From: Candidatus Magasanikbacteria bacterium RIFCSPHIGHO2_02_FULL_48_18
GTDB lineage: Bacteria; Patescibacteriota; Patescibacteriia; Magasanikbacterales; UBA922
Length of the DNA: 36,416 bases
Assembly: GCA_001784285.1 (NCBI GenBank)
Contig: MFQC01000008.1
Coordinates: 49,913-86,328 of the forward strand
Direction of reading: 5' to 3'
The notes below the pieces were generated by a model that was given only the letters and a program-made list of their open reading frames with translations, was not told where the DNA came from and did not search any database. The position numbers were made by a program, and so were the translations under genes. Below are positions 14,857 to 22,431 of this stretch, piece by piece (the first letter of the stretch is position 1; each line of letters opens with the position of its first letter).

Positions 14857-15423
14857 ATGACGGCAACACAAGAAAGAATACAACCATTTTTATACCCCGT
14901 CTTTGCAACGGGCGCTACACTTCTTATGCGTCTTCCATACCGAAAACCAGGAAAATATAGCCAGCATAATGGAGATTATTTCTTGACGCCGGAAAAAAAG
15001 ACGCAACTGGAAAAAAAATTAAAAACGCTCAAAACACTTCAGCGGCCGCAAGCCGCCTCCGAAGTGGCGCGTCTCGCTGAGCTTGGTGATTTTTCAGAAA
15101 ACGTGGAATATCAGCTTGCCAAAGGACGACTTCGACGAATCAACAACAATATTCTTCGGCTGGAACACCTATTGAACCAGGCGGTCATTATTGCCCCGCC
15201 CAAAGGAAATGCCATTCAAATAGGACACAAAGTGACCATTACCGAGAACGGCAAAACAAAAATCTATCATATTCTTGGTTCGGAAGAAACCAATCCTGAA
15301 AAAGGAATAATTTCTCACCGTTCGCCTATCGGCGTGGCTCTGCTTGGCCACAAAATAGGCGACATCGTGGAGGTCGGTTTGCCGGGCAAAACAATTTTGT
15401 ATACGATAGTGCAGATCGTATAA
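14857..15423 (+). CDS. GreA/GreB-type transcription elongation factor
   Basis: A 188-residue Gre-family factor. Gre proteins enter the secondary channel of RNA polymerase and help it cut back stalled RNA. The coiled coil (about 35-90) carries [20 protein letters not shown], in which the tip acidic residues of GD-SEN-EY are kept. The C-terminal FKBP-like domain follows ([29 protein letters not shown]). The N-terminal 34 residues ([21 protein letters not shown]) are an extra, partly hydrophobic extension relative to ordinary GreA (about 158 residues). ATG 14857 is used; an upstream in-frame GTG or TTG would overlap the lipoprotein gene. It is 8 bases before msrB. Confidence 0.82.
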   Translation: MTATQERIQPFLYPVFATGATLLMRLPYRKPGKYSQHNGDYFLTPEKKTQLEKKLKTLKTLQRPQAASEVARLAELGDFSENVEYQLAKGRLRRINNNILRLEHLLNQAVIIAPPKGNAIQIGHKVTITENGKTKIYHILGSEETNPEKGIISHRSPIGVALLGHKIGDIVEVGLPGKTILYTIVQIV

Positions 15424-15431
15424 TAATAACT

Positions 15432-15797
15432 ATGCATTCCCTCACTCCGGAAGAAGAAGCCATCATTGTCCATAAAGGCACTGAGCCGCCATTCACCGGC
15501 GAATACACCAACCATGAAGCCGAAGGCACCTATGCGTGCCGCCGCTGTCATGCGCTTTTGTATTGGTCCAAAGATAAATTTCAGTCGCATTGCGGCTGGC
15601 CAAGCTTTGATGATGAAATTCCAGGGGCGGTGACTCGGACCCTTGACGCGGATGGCCGACGCACAGAAATTACCTGCGCTAATTGCGGCGGGCACCTTGG
15701 CCATGTTTTTCTCGGCGAACATATGACGAAAAAAAATACGCGCCATTGCGTCAATTCTCTTTCGCTTCGTTTTATTCCAAAAGCTATGCTGTCGTGA
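15432..15797 (+). CDS. msrB: Peptide-methionine (R)-S-oxide reductase
   Basis: A 121-residue MsrB. It reduces methionine-R-sulfoxide in oxidised proteins. Both zinc-binding pairs are present (CRRC and CANC), as are the family blocks [10 protein letters not shown] and GHLGHVF and the catalytic cysteine in RHCVNS. It starts with [21 protein letters not shown], the usual MsrB entry. Length is near the family minimum, so it is a single-domain enzyme without MsrA. It directly follows the GreA-like gene and is probably in its operon. Confidence 0.95.
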   Translation: MHSLTPEEEAIIVHKGTEPPFTGEYTNHEAEGTYACRRCHALLYWSKDKFQSHCGWPSFDDEIPGAVTRTLDADGRRTEITCANCGGHLGHVFLGEHMTKKNTRHCVNSLSLRFIPKAMLS

Positions 15798-15812
15798 CAG
15801 AACTCAAAAAAA

Positions 15813-15841
15813 TTGACAAACGTGTCTTTTTTTGCTATACT
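15813..15841 (+). promoter_or_regulatory. Consensus promoter downstream of msrB
   Basis: TTGACA (15813-15818), 17 bases, TATACT (15836-15841). The next start codon that fits is ATG 15966, giving a leader of about 118 bases. Confidence 0.75.
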
Positions 15842-15965
15842 ATATTTGTTCTTCCCTCTTCCGCGGCGTTTTCATACGTCGCTTGACATAGGCCAATTCG
15901 TTCTTTCTCTGTTTATACTCTTCATTCATTTTTCTTCTTTGAAGAGTCAACAATTTTTCACTTTT

Positions 15966-16088
15966 ATGTCTCTACATGAAAAATCGTGGCGTGCTTTCAA
16001 TACGCAAAAAACAGAAAGCTATATCAGCGTCTATCTCTATCTTACCGCAGGAATTGTCTTGATGATGAGCGTGATTTTTCTGATATAA
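15966..16088 (+). CDS. 40-residue single-helix membrane peptide
   Basis: A short frame encoding a polar N-terminus (MSLHEKSWRAFNTQKTES) and one C-terminal membrane helix (YISVYLYLTAGIVLMMSVIFLI). A perfect sigma-70 promoter lies upstream. The same frame can be read further upstream from a TTG at 15813, but that codon is the -35 box of the promoter, so the short form is preferred. It is followed 78 bases later by the VIT1-type transporter gene and could be an accessory subunit or an independent small membrane peptide. Not recognised. Confidence 0.5.
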   Translation: MSLHEKSWRAFNTQKTESYISVYLYLTAGIVLMMSVIFLI

Positions 16089-16166
16089 AGCGCAAAAAAA
16101 TACAGTATAGTGTTCAGTGTAGTGTTCATTGTTGAGAATGATGAGCTGTGAGATACTAGAGGCGCT

Positions 16167-16886
16167 ATGGAAATTCCACGAAATCCGGAGTTTATTCATC
16201 ACAGGCCCATGCCCAAAACCGGTCTCATTCGAGAAACCGTGTTTGGCGTTGAAGACGGGATGGTCTCGACGATGGGGGCTATTACGGGCATTGCCGCGGC
16301 GACACATGACCCTTTTACCATTTTTTTGTCCGGTTTCGTGATTATCTCGGTTGAGTCGGTATCAATGGCGGTTGGTTCGTATCTTTCCTCAAAATCCGAG
16401 CAAAGCATTAACCAGAGAAAACTAGAGGAAGAAAAAATTGAACTGAAACAATATCCAAAAGAAGAACGGCATGAACTGCTGGGAATGTATATAGACGATG
16501 GGTGGCCGGAAGAGCTGGCAAAAACCATGGCACAGACCGCATCGCAAAATAAAGAACTTTTTTTGAAAGAAATGGCCTACCGCGAACTGAAAGTCTTTCC
16601 GGAAGAGCCGGAATCTCCATTGAAAAATGCAGTTGCCATGGGAATTGCCTATATCATAGGCGGAGGCGTTCCTCTTCTTCCATATATCCTTTTTTCGCTT
16701 CCCGCTTCCATTTTTCTTTCCATTAGTGCGACACTCGCAGGTCTTTTTTTTGTCGGCGCTTACACCACCAGATATTCCAAGCGAATGTGGTGGAAAGCCG
16801 GCCTTGAAATGCTCTCTCTCGCAAGCCTGGCCGCGCTTATTGGATACGCGGCAGGGCAAGCGGTTGATTTATTTTTCTTACGATAG
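16167..16886 (+). CDS. VIT1/CCC1-family metal transporter
   Basis: A 239-residue membrane protein of the VIT1/CCC1 (DUF125) family, which moves Fe(II) or Mn(II). The signature region is intact: RETVFGVEDGMVSTMGAITG, then the second helix VIISVESVSMAVGSYLSSKSE. The cytosolic metal-binding part between helices 2 and 3 is rich in Glu (KLEEEKIELKQYPKEERHE). Three more helices follow (about 150-172, 178-200 and 215-235). Start ATG follows GAGGCGCT, a weak Shine-Dalgarno. It converges with the methyltransferase gene on the other strand; a hairpin lies between the two stops. Confidence 0.88.
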   Translation: MEIPRNPEFIHHRPMPKTGLIRETVFGVEDGMVSTMGAITGIAAATHDPFTIFLSGFVIISVESVSMAVGSYLSSKSEQSINQRKLEEEKIELKQYPKEERHELLGMYIDDGWPEELAKTMAQTASQNKELFLKEMAYRELKVFPEEPESPLKNAVAMGIAYIIGGGVPLLPYILFSLPASIFLSISATLAGLFFVGAYTTRYSKRMWWKAGLEMLSLASLAALIGYAAGQAVDLFFLR

Positions 16887-16889
16887 ACC

Positions 16890-16917
16890 AAGTAATCTGA
16901 AATACCCCAGATTACTT
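16890..16917. terminator. Hairpin between convergent genes
   Basis: AAGTAATCTG (16890-16899) pairs with CAGATTACTT (16908-16917). It lies between the stop of the VIT1-type gene and the end of the minus-strand methyltransferase. No clear T-run, so its efficiency is uncertain. Confidence 0.5.
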
Positions 16918-18027
16918 AGCAAATCGCCAAATCTCCCGCCCCACCTTTTGTCCGGGACGATAATAAAAAAGACTTTCTTTACCTGGGAAAAAGGGCTGTA
17001 CAGAAAAACCGCACCGTGCGATGTCTTTCACGCAATTCACGCGAACCCATTCATCTCCCAGACGAAATCGGGGCATAATAAACAAGACAACTCCGTGCCT
17101 TTTCAAAACCGGAAAAAATGTTTTGAATGCCGCAACATATAATTGCCTCAATTTCTCTGCCTGTTTTTCCAAAAAAGATCTCGGTTCATGTCCTCTCAAA
17201 GGCTTCCCTAAATAGGGTTCAGAAATAATCGCGTCAACGGTTCCTTGTTTGAGAAAACGCTCCGCGGTTCGCACATCGGATACAAACAATTGGAACGATT
17301 TCTTTTTTTTCTCGTTCTCAACAATCCATTCCATATTTTTTTGCGCGTCATCAATTGCTTTTTGGGAATTGTCGCTTCCTAAAAGGTGAGTAAATCCCAT
17401 TGCCGCGGCTTCCATAAGAATCGTTCCCGACCCGCAAAAAGGATCCCACATAGTTTGGTTTGGCTGTATCCCTGAAAGATGAATAAGGATGCGCGACAAC
17501 TTTGGCGGGAGCATCCCGCTTTTGGTATCGCTTTTGGGGCGTCCGTAATCACGTTCCACAAATGCTTCAATCGGTTGAATGGCAGCGGTTGCGAACACCG
17601 TGTGATTCACAACCGTCAAGTCGGTCTGAAACGCGACCAAATTATTGTGTAAAATTGTTGCCGTGTTATTGGCTTCTACAAATCGCACCGACCGACCGCG
17701 TTGTTTGAGTTCTTTTTTTATGGCCAGCCCATGCCGCTTGTCCAAATTCCCTGAAAGAGAAAAAATAATTTTTCCTTCTTTTTGGATCTGTTCCAAATAA
17801 TCAGCAATAGTGCCCGTATCATCGCGCTCACAGACGCGTTTACCGATTTTTACCACTCCGCCAAGCCGGCTCATGAGGGCCGCCGCATCAATATCTTCTG
17901 TTATATGAACAACAAAAAATGGTCCTTGTTCAACCACGACACGAACGTGCCAACCATATAATTCAAAAACAGCCTCAAGCTCTGCGCGGGACAATTCTTG
18001 TTCTCGACCAAGACGAAAGAGATACAT
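16912..18027 (-). CDS. Trm11/TrmG10-like tRNA methyltransferase
   Basis: A 371-residue methyltransferase. Residues 1-150 form a THUMP-like RNA-binding part; the catalytic Rossmann domain begins at about 175 with SRILIHLSGIQPNQTMWDPFCGSGTILMEAAAMG (SAM-binding DPFCGSGT) and continues with LLGSDNSQKAIDDAQKN and the active-site motif SEPYLG. In Trm11 and TrmG10, which methylate N2 of guanosine-10 of tRNA, that motif is DPPYG; the EPYLG variant is a departure. Start ATG 18027 has no Shine-Dalgarno site; a run of 9-base repeats begins 13 bases upstream, exactly as before efp. Target base is inferred from family. Confidence 0.8.
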   Translation of the reverse strand: MYLFRLGREQELSRAELEAVFELYGWHVRVVVEQGPFFVVHITEDIDAAALMSRLGGVVKIGKRVCERDDTGTIADYLEQIQKEGKIIFSLSGNLDKRHGLAIKKELKQRGRSVRFVEANNTATILHNNLVAFQTDLTVVNHTVFATAAIQPIEAFVERDYGRPKSDTKSGMLPPKLSRILIHLSGIQPNQTMWDPFCGSGTILMEAAAMGFTHLLGSDNSQKAIDDAQKNMEWIVENEKKKKSFQLFVSDVRTAERFLKQGTVDAIISEPYLGKPLRGHEPRSFLEKQAEKLRQLYVAAFKTFFPVLKRHGVVLFIMPRFRLGDEWVRVNCVKDIARCGFSVQPFFPGKESLFYYRPGQKVGREIWRFAK

Positions 18028-18040
18028 AATACTGGGTTTG

Positions 18041-18067
18041 CTAAGTTATCTGAGTTTACTTAGCGAA
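18041..18067 (-). repeat. Three 9-base tandem repeats before the methyltransferase gene
   Basis: On the plus strand CTAAGTTAT, CTGAGTTTA, CTTAGCGAA (18041-18067). The array begins 13 bases upstream of the start codon. A related four-unit array (30534-30569) begins 13 bases upstream of the efp start. Confidence 0.6.
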
Positions 18068-18098
18068 CGTAGACAACCGTCAATAGATAACCGCCAAT

Positions 18099-18127
18099 TT
18101 GACATCCAAAAACAGACGTGCTATAGT
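18099..18127 (+). promoter_or_regulatory. Consensus promoter with no gene directly after it
   Basis: TTGACA (18099-18104), 17 bases, TATAGT (18122-18127). The next plus-strand gene starts at 18513, so either it has a leader of about 380 bases or a separate small RNA is made. Confidence 0.7.
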
Positions 18128-18133
18128 ATCTCG

Positions 18134-18330
18134 TACAATTCACTAAATATCAAGAAGAGGTTAGGGATCTGGCCCGTTGACCCTCTACCAACCTACCCGA
18201 GCTTGTCGGGGAAGGTGGTAATTCCAGCCCATGATGGGAAAGATACGTTCTGACAGTATGTCGGAAAAACGTGGACTTCTTCCTTTTGGGCAAGGAGTTT
18301 TTTTTCGTCCTTTGGACGAAAAAAATCCTG
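18134..18330 (+). ncRNA. Possible structured RNA or long leader
   Basis: From the predicted transcript start the sequence folds readily: TACCAACCT plus CCCGA (18188-18202) pairs with TCGGG plus AGGTGGTA (about 18208-18222), CTGACA pairs with TGTCGG (about 18251-18265), and a 12-base perfect hairpin closes the region (18299-18325). There is no convincing reading frame. I compared it by eye with tmRNA, RNase P and SRP RNA and saw none of their key motifs. It may be an unknown RNA or the leader of the ATP-grasp gene. Confidence 0.35.
18299..18325. terminator. Perfect bidirectional hairpin
   Basis: TTTTTTTCGTCC (18299-18310), loop TTT, GGACGAAAAAAA (18314-18325). Each strand carries a T-run next to the GC core, so it can end transcription from either side. 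Confidence 0.6.
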
Positions 18331-18402
18331 ATCCCGACGAAGTCGAGAGAAGAATCCCTTTCTTTTGAGAGAAATATAAGGAAGAAAGGAAATGACCACC
18401 TC

Positions 18403-18477
18403 CTGTCATTCTGAGCGAAGCGAAGAATCTCTTTTAAACAATAGCCAAGGGATCCTTCGCTTCGCTCAGGATGACAG
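18403..18477. repeat. Inverted repeat of the CTGAGCGAAGCGAAG type
   Basis: The left arm (18403-18429) and the right arm (18451-18477) are reverse complements at 25 of 27 positions; the shared core is CTGAGCGAAGCGAAG. This word is a known dispersed repeat in many environmental bacterial genomes. The right arm ends 24 bases before the Shine-Dalgarno site of the ATP-grasp gene, so it forms the near end of that gene's leader. Confidence 0.85.
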
Positions 18478-18512
18478 AAGAAAAAAAGTAAAGCCCAACC
18501 AGGAGGTACATT

Positions 18513-19883
18513 ATGGGCATGCCAATGTTCTTTTTGTTTCTAGTCCTGGCTGCCATCGCCGTCTATCGACGAATGCGGCGGCCGAAGGGAGTTCTTTTTA
18601 TCGCCAACCTCGACGGCTTGTTCGACCCCCCGACCGGGGACGACGAGCCAAAGATCATCAAGCTCGGACCGCGTCTCTTGTGGCTGGCCATGCTTCTCGG
18701 CGTCAAGGACGTCATCGTCGTACTCTACGAGCCCCTCTCGGAAGAGTACGCACGCGACGTCCGGGCCGTGTTGTCCGGCCTCGGCCTCAACGTCCGCTTC
18801 GTCGTCCCGAGGCAATTCGGGCAGCCGCTCTGCCTGGCGCAGGCGGTGATCGACGACCGCGACCTACTGGTGGATCTCGGCGATCGATGCCGAGGTTGGG
18901 TGGTTGATGCCTACATCGAACATCCAAGTGTCGCGGATCTTGCTGAAAAGCTTGAGCTCCGCATGGCGCGGACCTCGCGCCGTTTGGTCCGCGGCGGTCT
19001 CGTCCAGTGGACGAATGACAAGGGCTGGTTTGCCCGAGTCTGCCGCTGGATCGCGATCCCGACCACCAACCCCGCGATCTGCCTCGGGGTCGAGGCAATC
19101 GAGCGGGCGGCGGCAAGACTCTTTGCCGCAGGTTGGCGCGAGATTATGATCCGCGGGGCGCGCGGCGCCGGCAACCTCCGGAATCGGTCATTCCGGAGCG
19201 TGAACGGTCTGCTCCGGTTCCTGCAGGACCAGCCGGCCGACGGCCCCTGGTACGTCCAGGATGTCCTCGTCGAGCCGTACTTCGGCGACATCCCGGAGAG
19301 CCAAAAGCCCGTCGCCGTGGGGCACGTCCACTGGTGGGGCCCGAGTCTGCTTGATGTGACGATCTTTGACCGGATCGTCACCCGCGGCAATGGGTCCGAG
19401 GGCTGTAGCGGCCCATCCGCTCTGCCCTGGTGGATCCAAATCCGCCTTGGCTTCATGCTGTGGCGGTTTGGCCTGGTGCTCTGGCTCCTCGGGTACCGAG
19501 GTCCATACGACATGGACTTCGGCATCCGAAGAAACGGCCGGATCGTGGCGTTCGAGTCGAACGTCCGATACCAGGCCACGAGTACGGGCATCGGGCCCTG
19601 GATCCGCCTCGCCGGTCGCCGTGGCGTCATGGCCACCTGCGACGGGGTTGATCTTGTCGGATCCTATTCCGAATTCCGCGCCTTTCTCCGGAGCCAAGGC
19701 ATCTGGATGTGGAGCGCGGTGGCTCGGGAAAGCGTCATCCCGACCATCGACCCCCGGGGCGGCACGTACACCGGGTACGTGATTCTTGCCCCGACCCGTG
19801 CCCGCCTGGGCGAAATCCAATCGCTGGTCAAACACTGGATCAGCACCCAAAAGGTCCTGCGAGACAGGACCGGAACCGGCTGA
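18513..19883 (+). CDS. Membrane-anchored ATP-grasp protein, GC-rich gene
   Basis: A 456-residue protein with one N-terminal membrane helix (about 4-18), a Rossmann-like pre-ATP-grasp part (PKGVLFIANLDGLF, DVIVVLYEPL, DLLVDLGDR) and an ATP-grasp core: the start NDKGW (168-172), the glycine-rich loop RGARGAGN (214-221), GYRGPYDMDFGI (327-338) and the metal-binding strand AFESNVRYQATS (346-357). ATP-grasp enzymes join a carboxylate to an amine or thiol; the substrate is unknown. The ATG is preceded by AGGAGGT. Sampled G+C is 42 of 60 (18781-18840), far above its neighbours. An insert rich in Trp (PWWIQIRLGFMLWRFGLVLWLLG) may dip into the membrane. Looks transferred. Confidence 0.75.
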   Translation: MGMPMFFLFLVLAAIAVYRRMRRPKGVLFIANLDGLFDPPTGDDEPKIIKLGPRLLWLAMLLGVKDVIVVLYEPLSEEYARDVRAVLSGLGLNVRFVVPRQFGQPLCLAQAVIDDRDLLVDLGDRCRGWVVDAYIEHPSVADLAEKLELRMARTSRRLVRGGLVQWTNDKGWFARVCRWIAIPTTNPAICLGVEAIERAAARLFAAGWREIMIRGARGAGNLRNRSFRSVNGLLRFLQDQPADGPWYVQDVLVEPYFGDIPESQKPVAVGHVHWWGPSLLDVTIFDRIVTRGNGSEGCSGPSALPWWIQIRLGFMLWRFGLVLWLLGYRGPYDMDFGIRRNGRIVAFESNVRYQATSTGIGPWIRLAGRRGVMATCDGVDLVGSYSEFRAFLRSQGIWMWSAVARESVIPTIDPRGGTYTGYVILAPTRARLGEIQSLVKHWISTQKVLRDRTGTG

Positions 19884-19893
19884 TCCAAAGGAG

Positions 19894-19929
19894 GGTCGCG
19901 CGCTGTGCTGGAAGAACAGCGCGCAGACC
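19894..19929 (+). terminator. Strong hairpin after the ATP-grasp gene
   Basis: GGTC plus GCGCGCTGT (19894-19906) pairs with ACAGCGCGC (19916-19924) and GACC (19926-19929) with one bulged A and a 9-base loop. No T-run. Starts 11 bases after the stop. Confidence 0.6.
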
Positions 19930-19934
19930 AATTG

Positions 19935-19964
19935 TAGACATATACAAACGTATGTGTGTAGAAT
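19935..19964 (+). promoter_or_regulatory. Promoter of the amidohydrolase-like gene
   Basis: TAGACA (19935-19940), 18 bases, TAGAAT (19959-19964). Expected transcript start near 19971, which excludes the upstream ATG at 19969 as the start. Confidence 0.5.
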
Positions 19965-20016
19965 TGGGATGAGAATACACCATTCTCATCACATTCAATT
20001 TGAAATAACGACACCT

Positions 20017-20964
20017 ATGTCCTCTCATTTTATTCCATATACCACAACGACTTATTCTCAAACCAAAAAACCACGCCCCGACTGTATTCTTCTTTCTCTT
20101 CATGGGGATGATGGAAAAAATTTTTTATCCCACTATCCTATTTTTGAAGATTTATACAAAGAAGATCTCCAATCATTTTTTGATTTTTTATCCATTGAAC
20201 GAGACACCGGAAGCAACGACGTTGCGCATGCAACAGCAGAAAAAACATCTCAAGAAAATCATTCGCTCCGGATTGATGTTTTGGAAGTGCGTATTCCACG
20301 GGGCATTCTCGATCTTGGAAGAACTACGGCCGAACGGGGTATTCGTTCGGTATTTGAAAAAGAAAAACATGAGGAGTTGGTCAGAGAACTCACCCAACTT
20401 CACACAAAAACATTTTCAAACGTGCAGACGGCCCTGCAACAGTTGAATAAAAATGGATGCTGGATTGACATCCATACCATGGCGCCGTTTAGTCCGGAAA
20501 CAGAAAAAAATCATATTGGCCCGGATCCACTCGTGCCGCATCCTCAAATACTTCATCCATACAATGAGGCATACACGAATGCACACAAAAATGGCGAACG
20601 GCGATCGATCAATATCGCGATAGAAATAATAGAAGAAAAAAATGCATGTCTGGCAGACAAAACGCTTCTCCACACTCTTCCTCTGTCTTTTACAACATAT
20701 AATCTTGCCTATCGTTTGAATCATCCTCACCCAATGGCCAACTGTATCACTGCCGCGTATTTTATGAAAACAATTGGCCGAGGATTTTTTATTGATATCC
20801 CAAAAGACTATATCGCGGCAGAATCCCCAGAAGATACTTCGCGGTCTCTTGCCCATTTTCATCTTGATATAGAAAAAATCGATACCGTGACAAACAGTCT
20901 CGGGGAAGGATTGCTGGAATATTGTAACATAAAGAAAAAAGAAGACACTTTTTTTTCATCCTGA
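20017..20964 (+). CDS. N-formylglutamate amidohydrolase-like protein
   Basis: A 315-residue protein resembling the FGase (N-formylglutamate amidohydrolase) family: ILLSLHGDDG at the start, DVLEVRIPRGILDLGRTTAERG in the middle (family: sR-x-x-DlNR), the helix HEELVRELTQLHTKTF and then GCWIDIHTMAPFSP (family: lDcHSM). Members of the family are metal-dependent amidases; some act on peptides or other N-acyl amino acids. The motifs are divergent, so substrate and even activity are open. Start ATG 20017 follows the predicted transcript start; an upstream ATG at 19969 lies on or before it. Ends about 50 bases before a terminator. Confidence 0.6.
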   Translation: MSSHFIPYTTTTYSQTKKPRPDCILLSLHGDDGKNFLSHYPIFEDLYKEDLQSFFDFLSIERDTGSNDVAHATAEKTSQENHSLRIDVLEVRIPRGILDLGRTTAERGIRSVFEKEKHEELVRELTQLHTKTFSNVQTALQQLNKNGCWIDIHTMAPFSPETEKNHIGPDPLVPHPQILHPYNEAYTNAHKNGERRSINIAIEIIEEKNACLADKTLLHTLPLSFTTYNLAYRLNHPHPMANCITAAYFMKTIGRGFFIDIPKDYIAAESPEDTSRSLAHFHLDIEKIDTVTNSLGEGLLEYCNIKKKEDTFFSS

Positions 20965-21015
20965 ACAATTACTGACCAACACCCCTGCCTAGTCTATCAA
21001 AAAATTCAAACTATG

Positions 21016-21043
21016 CACCAGACAGCCTTTGGTGTATTTTTTT
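21016..21043 (+). terminator. Rho-independent terminator
   Basis: CACCA (21016-21020) pairs with TGGTG (21030-21034), followed by TATTTTTTT. It ends the amidohydrolase-like transcript. Confidence 0.7.
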
Positions 21044-21289
21044 ATTGTAGAAAATATATTGTACGACATCATTTTTTATTTATACATAAATAAATCTTTA
21101 AAATATTGCTAAATTTGGAGTGTTTAACTCTTCCGCCAGTATTGATGTGTTTGTAAGTTACAGGAATGAAAAACATTCCCCAATAAAGAATGCCCAAAGC
21201 ATTCAAAAACGTCCCAGTTGCCAAATTGACGCAATTAGTATAGTTAATACCTCTGGCTAAAACTTACCTCCTGGAAAAATTCCCAAAAT
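21044..21289. other. AT-rich intergenic stretch with two small hairpins
   Basis: No gene is visible. 21044-21115 is very AT-rich. Two similar hairpins follow: GGAATG/CATTCC (21163-21179) and GAATGC/GCATTC (21188-21204). One DnaA-box-like word TTATACATA is present but no perfect box. It leads up to the first parS site. Confidence 0.5.
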
Positions 21290-21305
21290 TGTTTCACGTG
21301 AAACA
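21290..21305. promoter_or_regulatory. parS site 1
   Basis: TGTTTCACGTGAAACA, a perfect 16-base palindrome identical to the bacterial consensus parS, the binding site of the chromosome partition protein ParB. It lies in intergenic DNA. No parA or parB gene is in the window. Confidence 0.9.
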
Positions 21306-21311
21306 ATGGAC

Positions 21312-21424
21312 ATGGAGCCCCAAGCAAGCCCGTGATACCAGTTGCCACCACCCAATGAGGCGAAATCCGCAGACCAACCAACTCCGCGGCCAAAGACGCA
21401 GTGCCCATTTGACGAATAAAATGA
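21312..21424 (+). repeat. Dispersed palindromic repeat, copy 2
   Basis: Starts ATGGAGCCCC, contains TACCAGTTGCCACC and ends near ATAAAATGA. It is the partner of the copy at 7493-7610. It lies between the two parS sites. Confidence 0.75.
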
Positions 21425-21443
21425 CCTCTGTTTTAGAGGCCAT
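21421..21443 (-). terminator. Hairpin downstream of the Ham1-like gene
   Basis: On the minus strand ATGGCCTCT pairs with AGAGGTCAT around AAAAC, followed by TTTATT. A weak candidate for the end of the Ham1-like transcript. Confidence 0.4.
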
Positions 21444-21467
21444 CTCATACATTTTGTATACACTATT

Positions 21468-22100
21468 CTATACTTTTTTTGTTTCACGTGAAACATTTTC
21501 CAGCCAAAACCTTACAAGACGCAAAGATTCTTGCTGTAAAGGAATATCACGAGTTTGCTTCTCCTCTTCGGTCATCTCGGCATATATTTTGCCCGTGGCT
21601 GAGTCTTTAAAGAAAGCGGACAGCGGCCAGCCGGGTATATACGAAGAAAGCGGCGGATTTTGAAATAGAAAGGGCCGGTCAACACTGGCGGAAAAAGACT
21701 GCCCTCCCGGCATTGCCAAGCACAATCCATGATGAAAAACCCCCTTGTGTTCCCCCTGAAGCGAAAGAACTTTCTCTTTCCAATACGCATATACTTCCTG
21801 ATCGGTCATTGATTTGCCTGTTTCTGGATTCCGCCGCACAAAAACGCCGGGCTGTTGTTTTTTTGGCAAAAAATCAACAAAAAGCGCCTCATCTGAGGCA
21901 AACGCGGCATATCCGGTACGTTGCGCGTACCACTTAGCTTTATGGCGAGCGTTCTCCTCAGCCGTCGGATAGGGTTCGTCTGGCGCTTCAAGAGAAGAAA
22001 TGTCTGTTAAAGAAAGCAAAGAAAGATTGGGAATAATGCCAAAAATGGCCATATATCGGCCAAATTTTGCCGGATTTGTGGTGGCGATAAGAAGATGCAT
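21468..22100 (-). CDS. Ham1/RdgB-like NTP pyrophosphatase
   Basis: A 210-residue protein opening with HLLIATTNPAKFGRYMAIFG, the nucleotide-binding start of Ham1/RdgB enzymes (T/S-x-N-x-x-K). The next blocks also fit: PYPTAEENARHKAKWYAQRTGYAAFASDEALFVDFLP (family: eNAxxKAxxxxxxxgxxxxaDDSGLxVdaL), then PGVFVRR. These enzymes remove ITP, XTP and dITP from the nucleotide pool. The usual DDSG is SDEA here, so specificity may differ. The C-terminus NVSRETKKV is partly encoded by a parS site, so the last residues are shaped by DNA function. Start ATG 22100; an upstream in-frame start would add eight residues. GC-rich hairpins (22128-22161) lie upstream. Confidence 0.75.
   Translation of the reverse strand: MHLLIATTNPAKFGRYMAIFGIIPNLSLLSLTDISSLEAPDEPYPTAEENARHKAKWYAQRTGYAAFASDEALFVDFLPKKQQPGVFVRRNPETGKSMTDQEVYAYWKEKVLSLQGEHKGVFHHGLCLAMPGGQSFSASVDRPFLFQNPPLSSYIPGWPLSAFFKDSATGKIYAEMTEEEKQTRDIPLQQESLRLVRFWLENVSRETKKV
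21480..21495. promoter_or_regulatory. parS site 2, inside a coding end
   Basis: A second perfect TGTTTCACGTGAAACA, 190 bases from the first. It encodes the VSRET residues at the C-terminus of the Ham1-like protein on the minus strand. Confidence 0.9.
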
Positions 22101-22127
22101 TTTGACAGTTTTCTCCCAAGGCACCCC

Positions 22128-22161
22128 GCCCCCCTTTTGGGGGGGGCCAGCCTCGGGCTGG
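22128..22161. other. Two adjacent GC hairpins upstream of the Ham1-like gene
   Basis: GCCCCCC (22128-22134), loop TTTT, GGGGGG; then CCAGCC (22147-22152) pairs with GGCTGG (22156-22161). A similar CCAGCCCGGGGCTGG stands at 22570-22584. Function unknown. Short GTCAATTGT-type repeats follow at 22205-22245. Confidence 0.5.
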
Positions 22162-22245
22162 AACTATTGACCATTGACTTCGTCGTGAGACACGGCCAAA
22201 ATTGTCCATGTCAATAGTCAATTGTTAAAAGTCAATTGTCAGTTG

Positions 22246-22319
22246 TGGTGGACCTAGGCAGAATCGAACTGCCGTCTCCGCAATGCGAATGCGACGTCGT
22301 ACCACTAGACCATAGGCCC
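22246..22319 (-). tRNA. tRNA-Ala (anticodon CGC)
   Basis: On the minus strand the 5' GGGCCTA pairs with TAGGTCC; the pair 3:70 is G-U, the key identity mark of tRNA-Ala. The anticodon stem TCGCA/TGCGG encloses the loop TTCGCAT, giving CGC (reads GCG). The T arm is GGCAG TTCGATT CTGCC. The 3' CCA is encoded (22246-22248). Confidence 0.93.
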
Positions 22320-22431
22320 ATAGCGGGCAGGTGTGAATATATGCCCCACATTTTAAGCAAAAATATCATATCACAGTTGCCCCCAGGCGACAAGACACCC
22401 CCCATCTCATCCTTCCGCCTGCCAAAACCTG

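Noticed and set aside
15813-15965. Longer N-terminus for the 40-residue membrane peptide
   Set aside because: It would start at a TTG that is the -35 box of a consensus promoter.
21044-21500. Replication origin at the parS sites
   Set aside because: AT-rich DNA and two parS sites are present, but there are no DnaA-box clusters and no dnaA gene; parS alone only suggests origin proximity.
21289-21663. Plus-strand frame starting MFHVKQ
   Set aside because: The start is simply the parS palindrome read as codons; the rest runs through a dispersed repeat and antisense to the Ham1-like gene.
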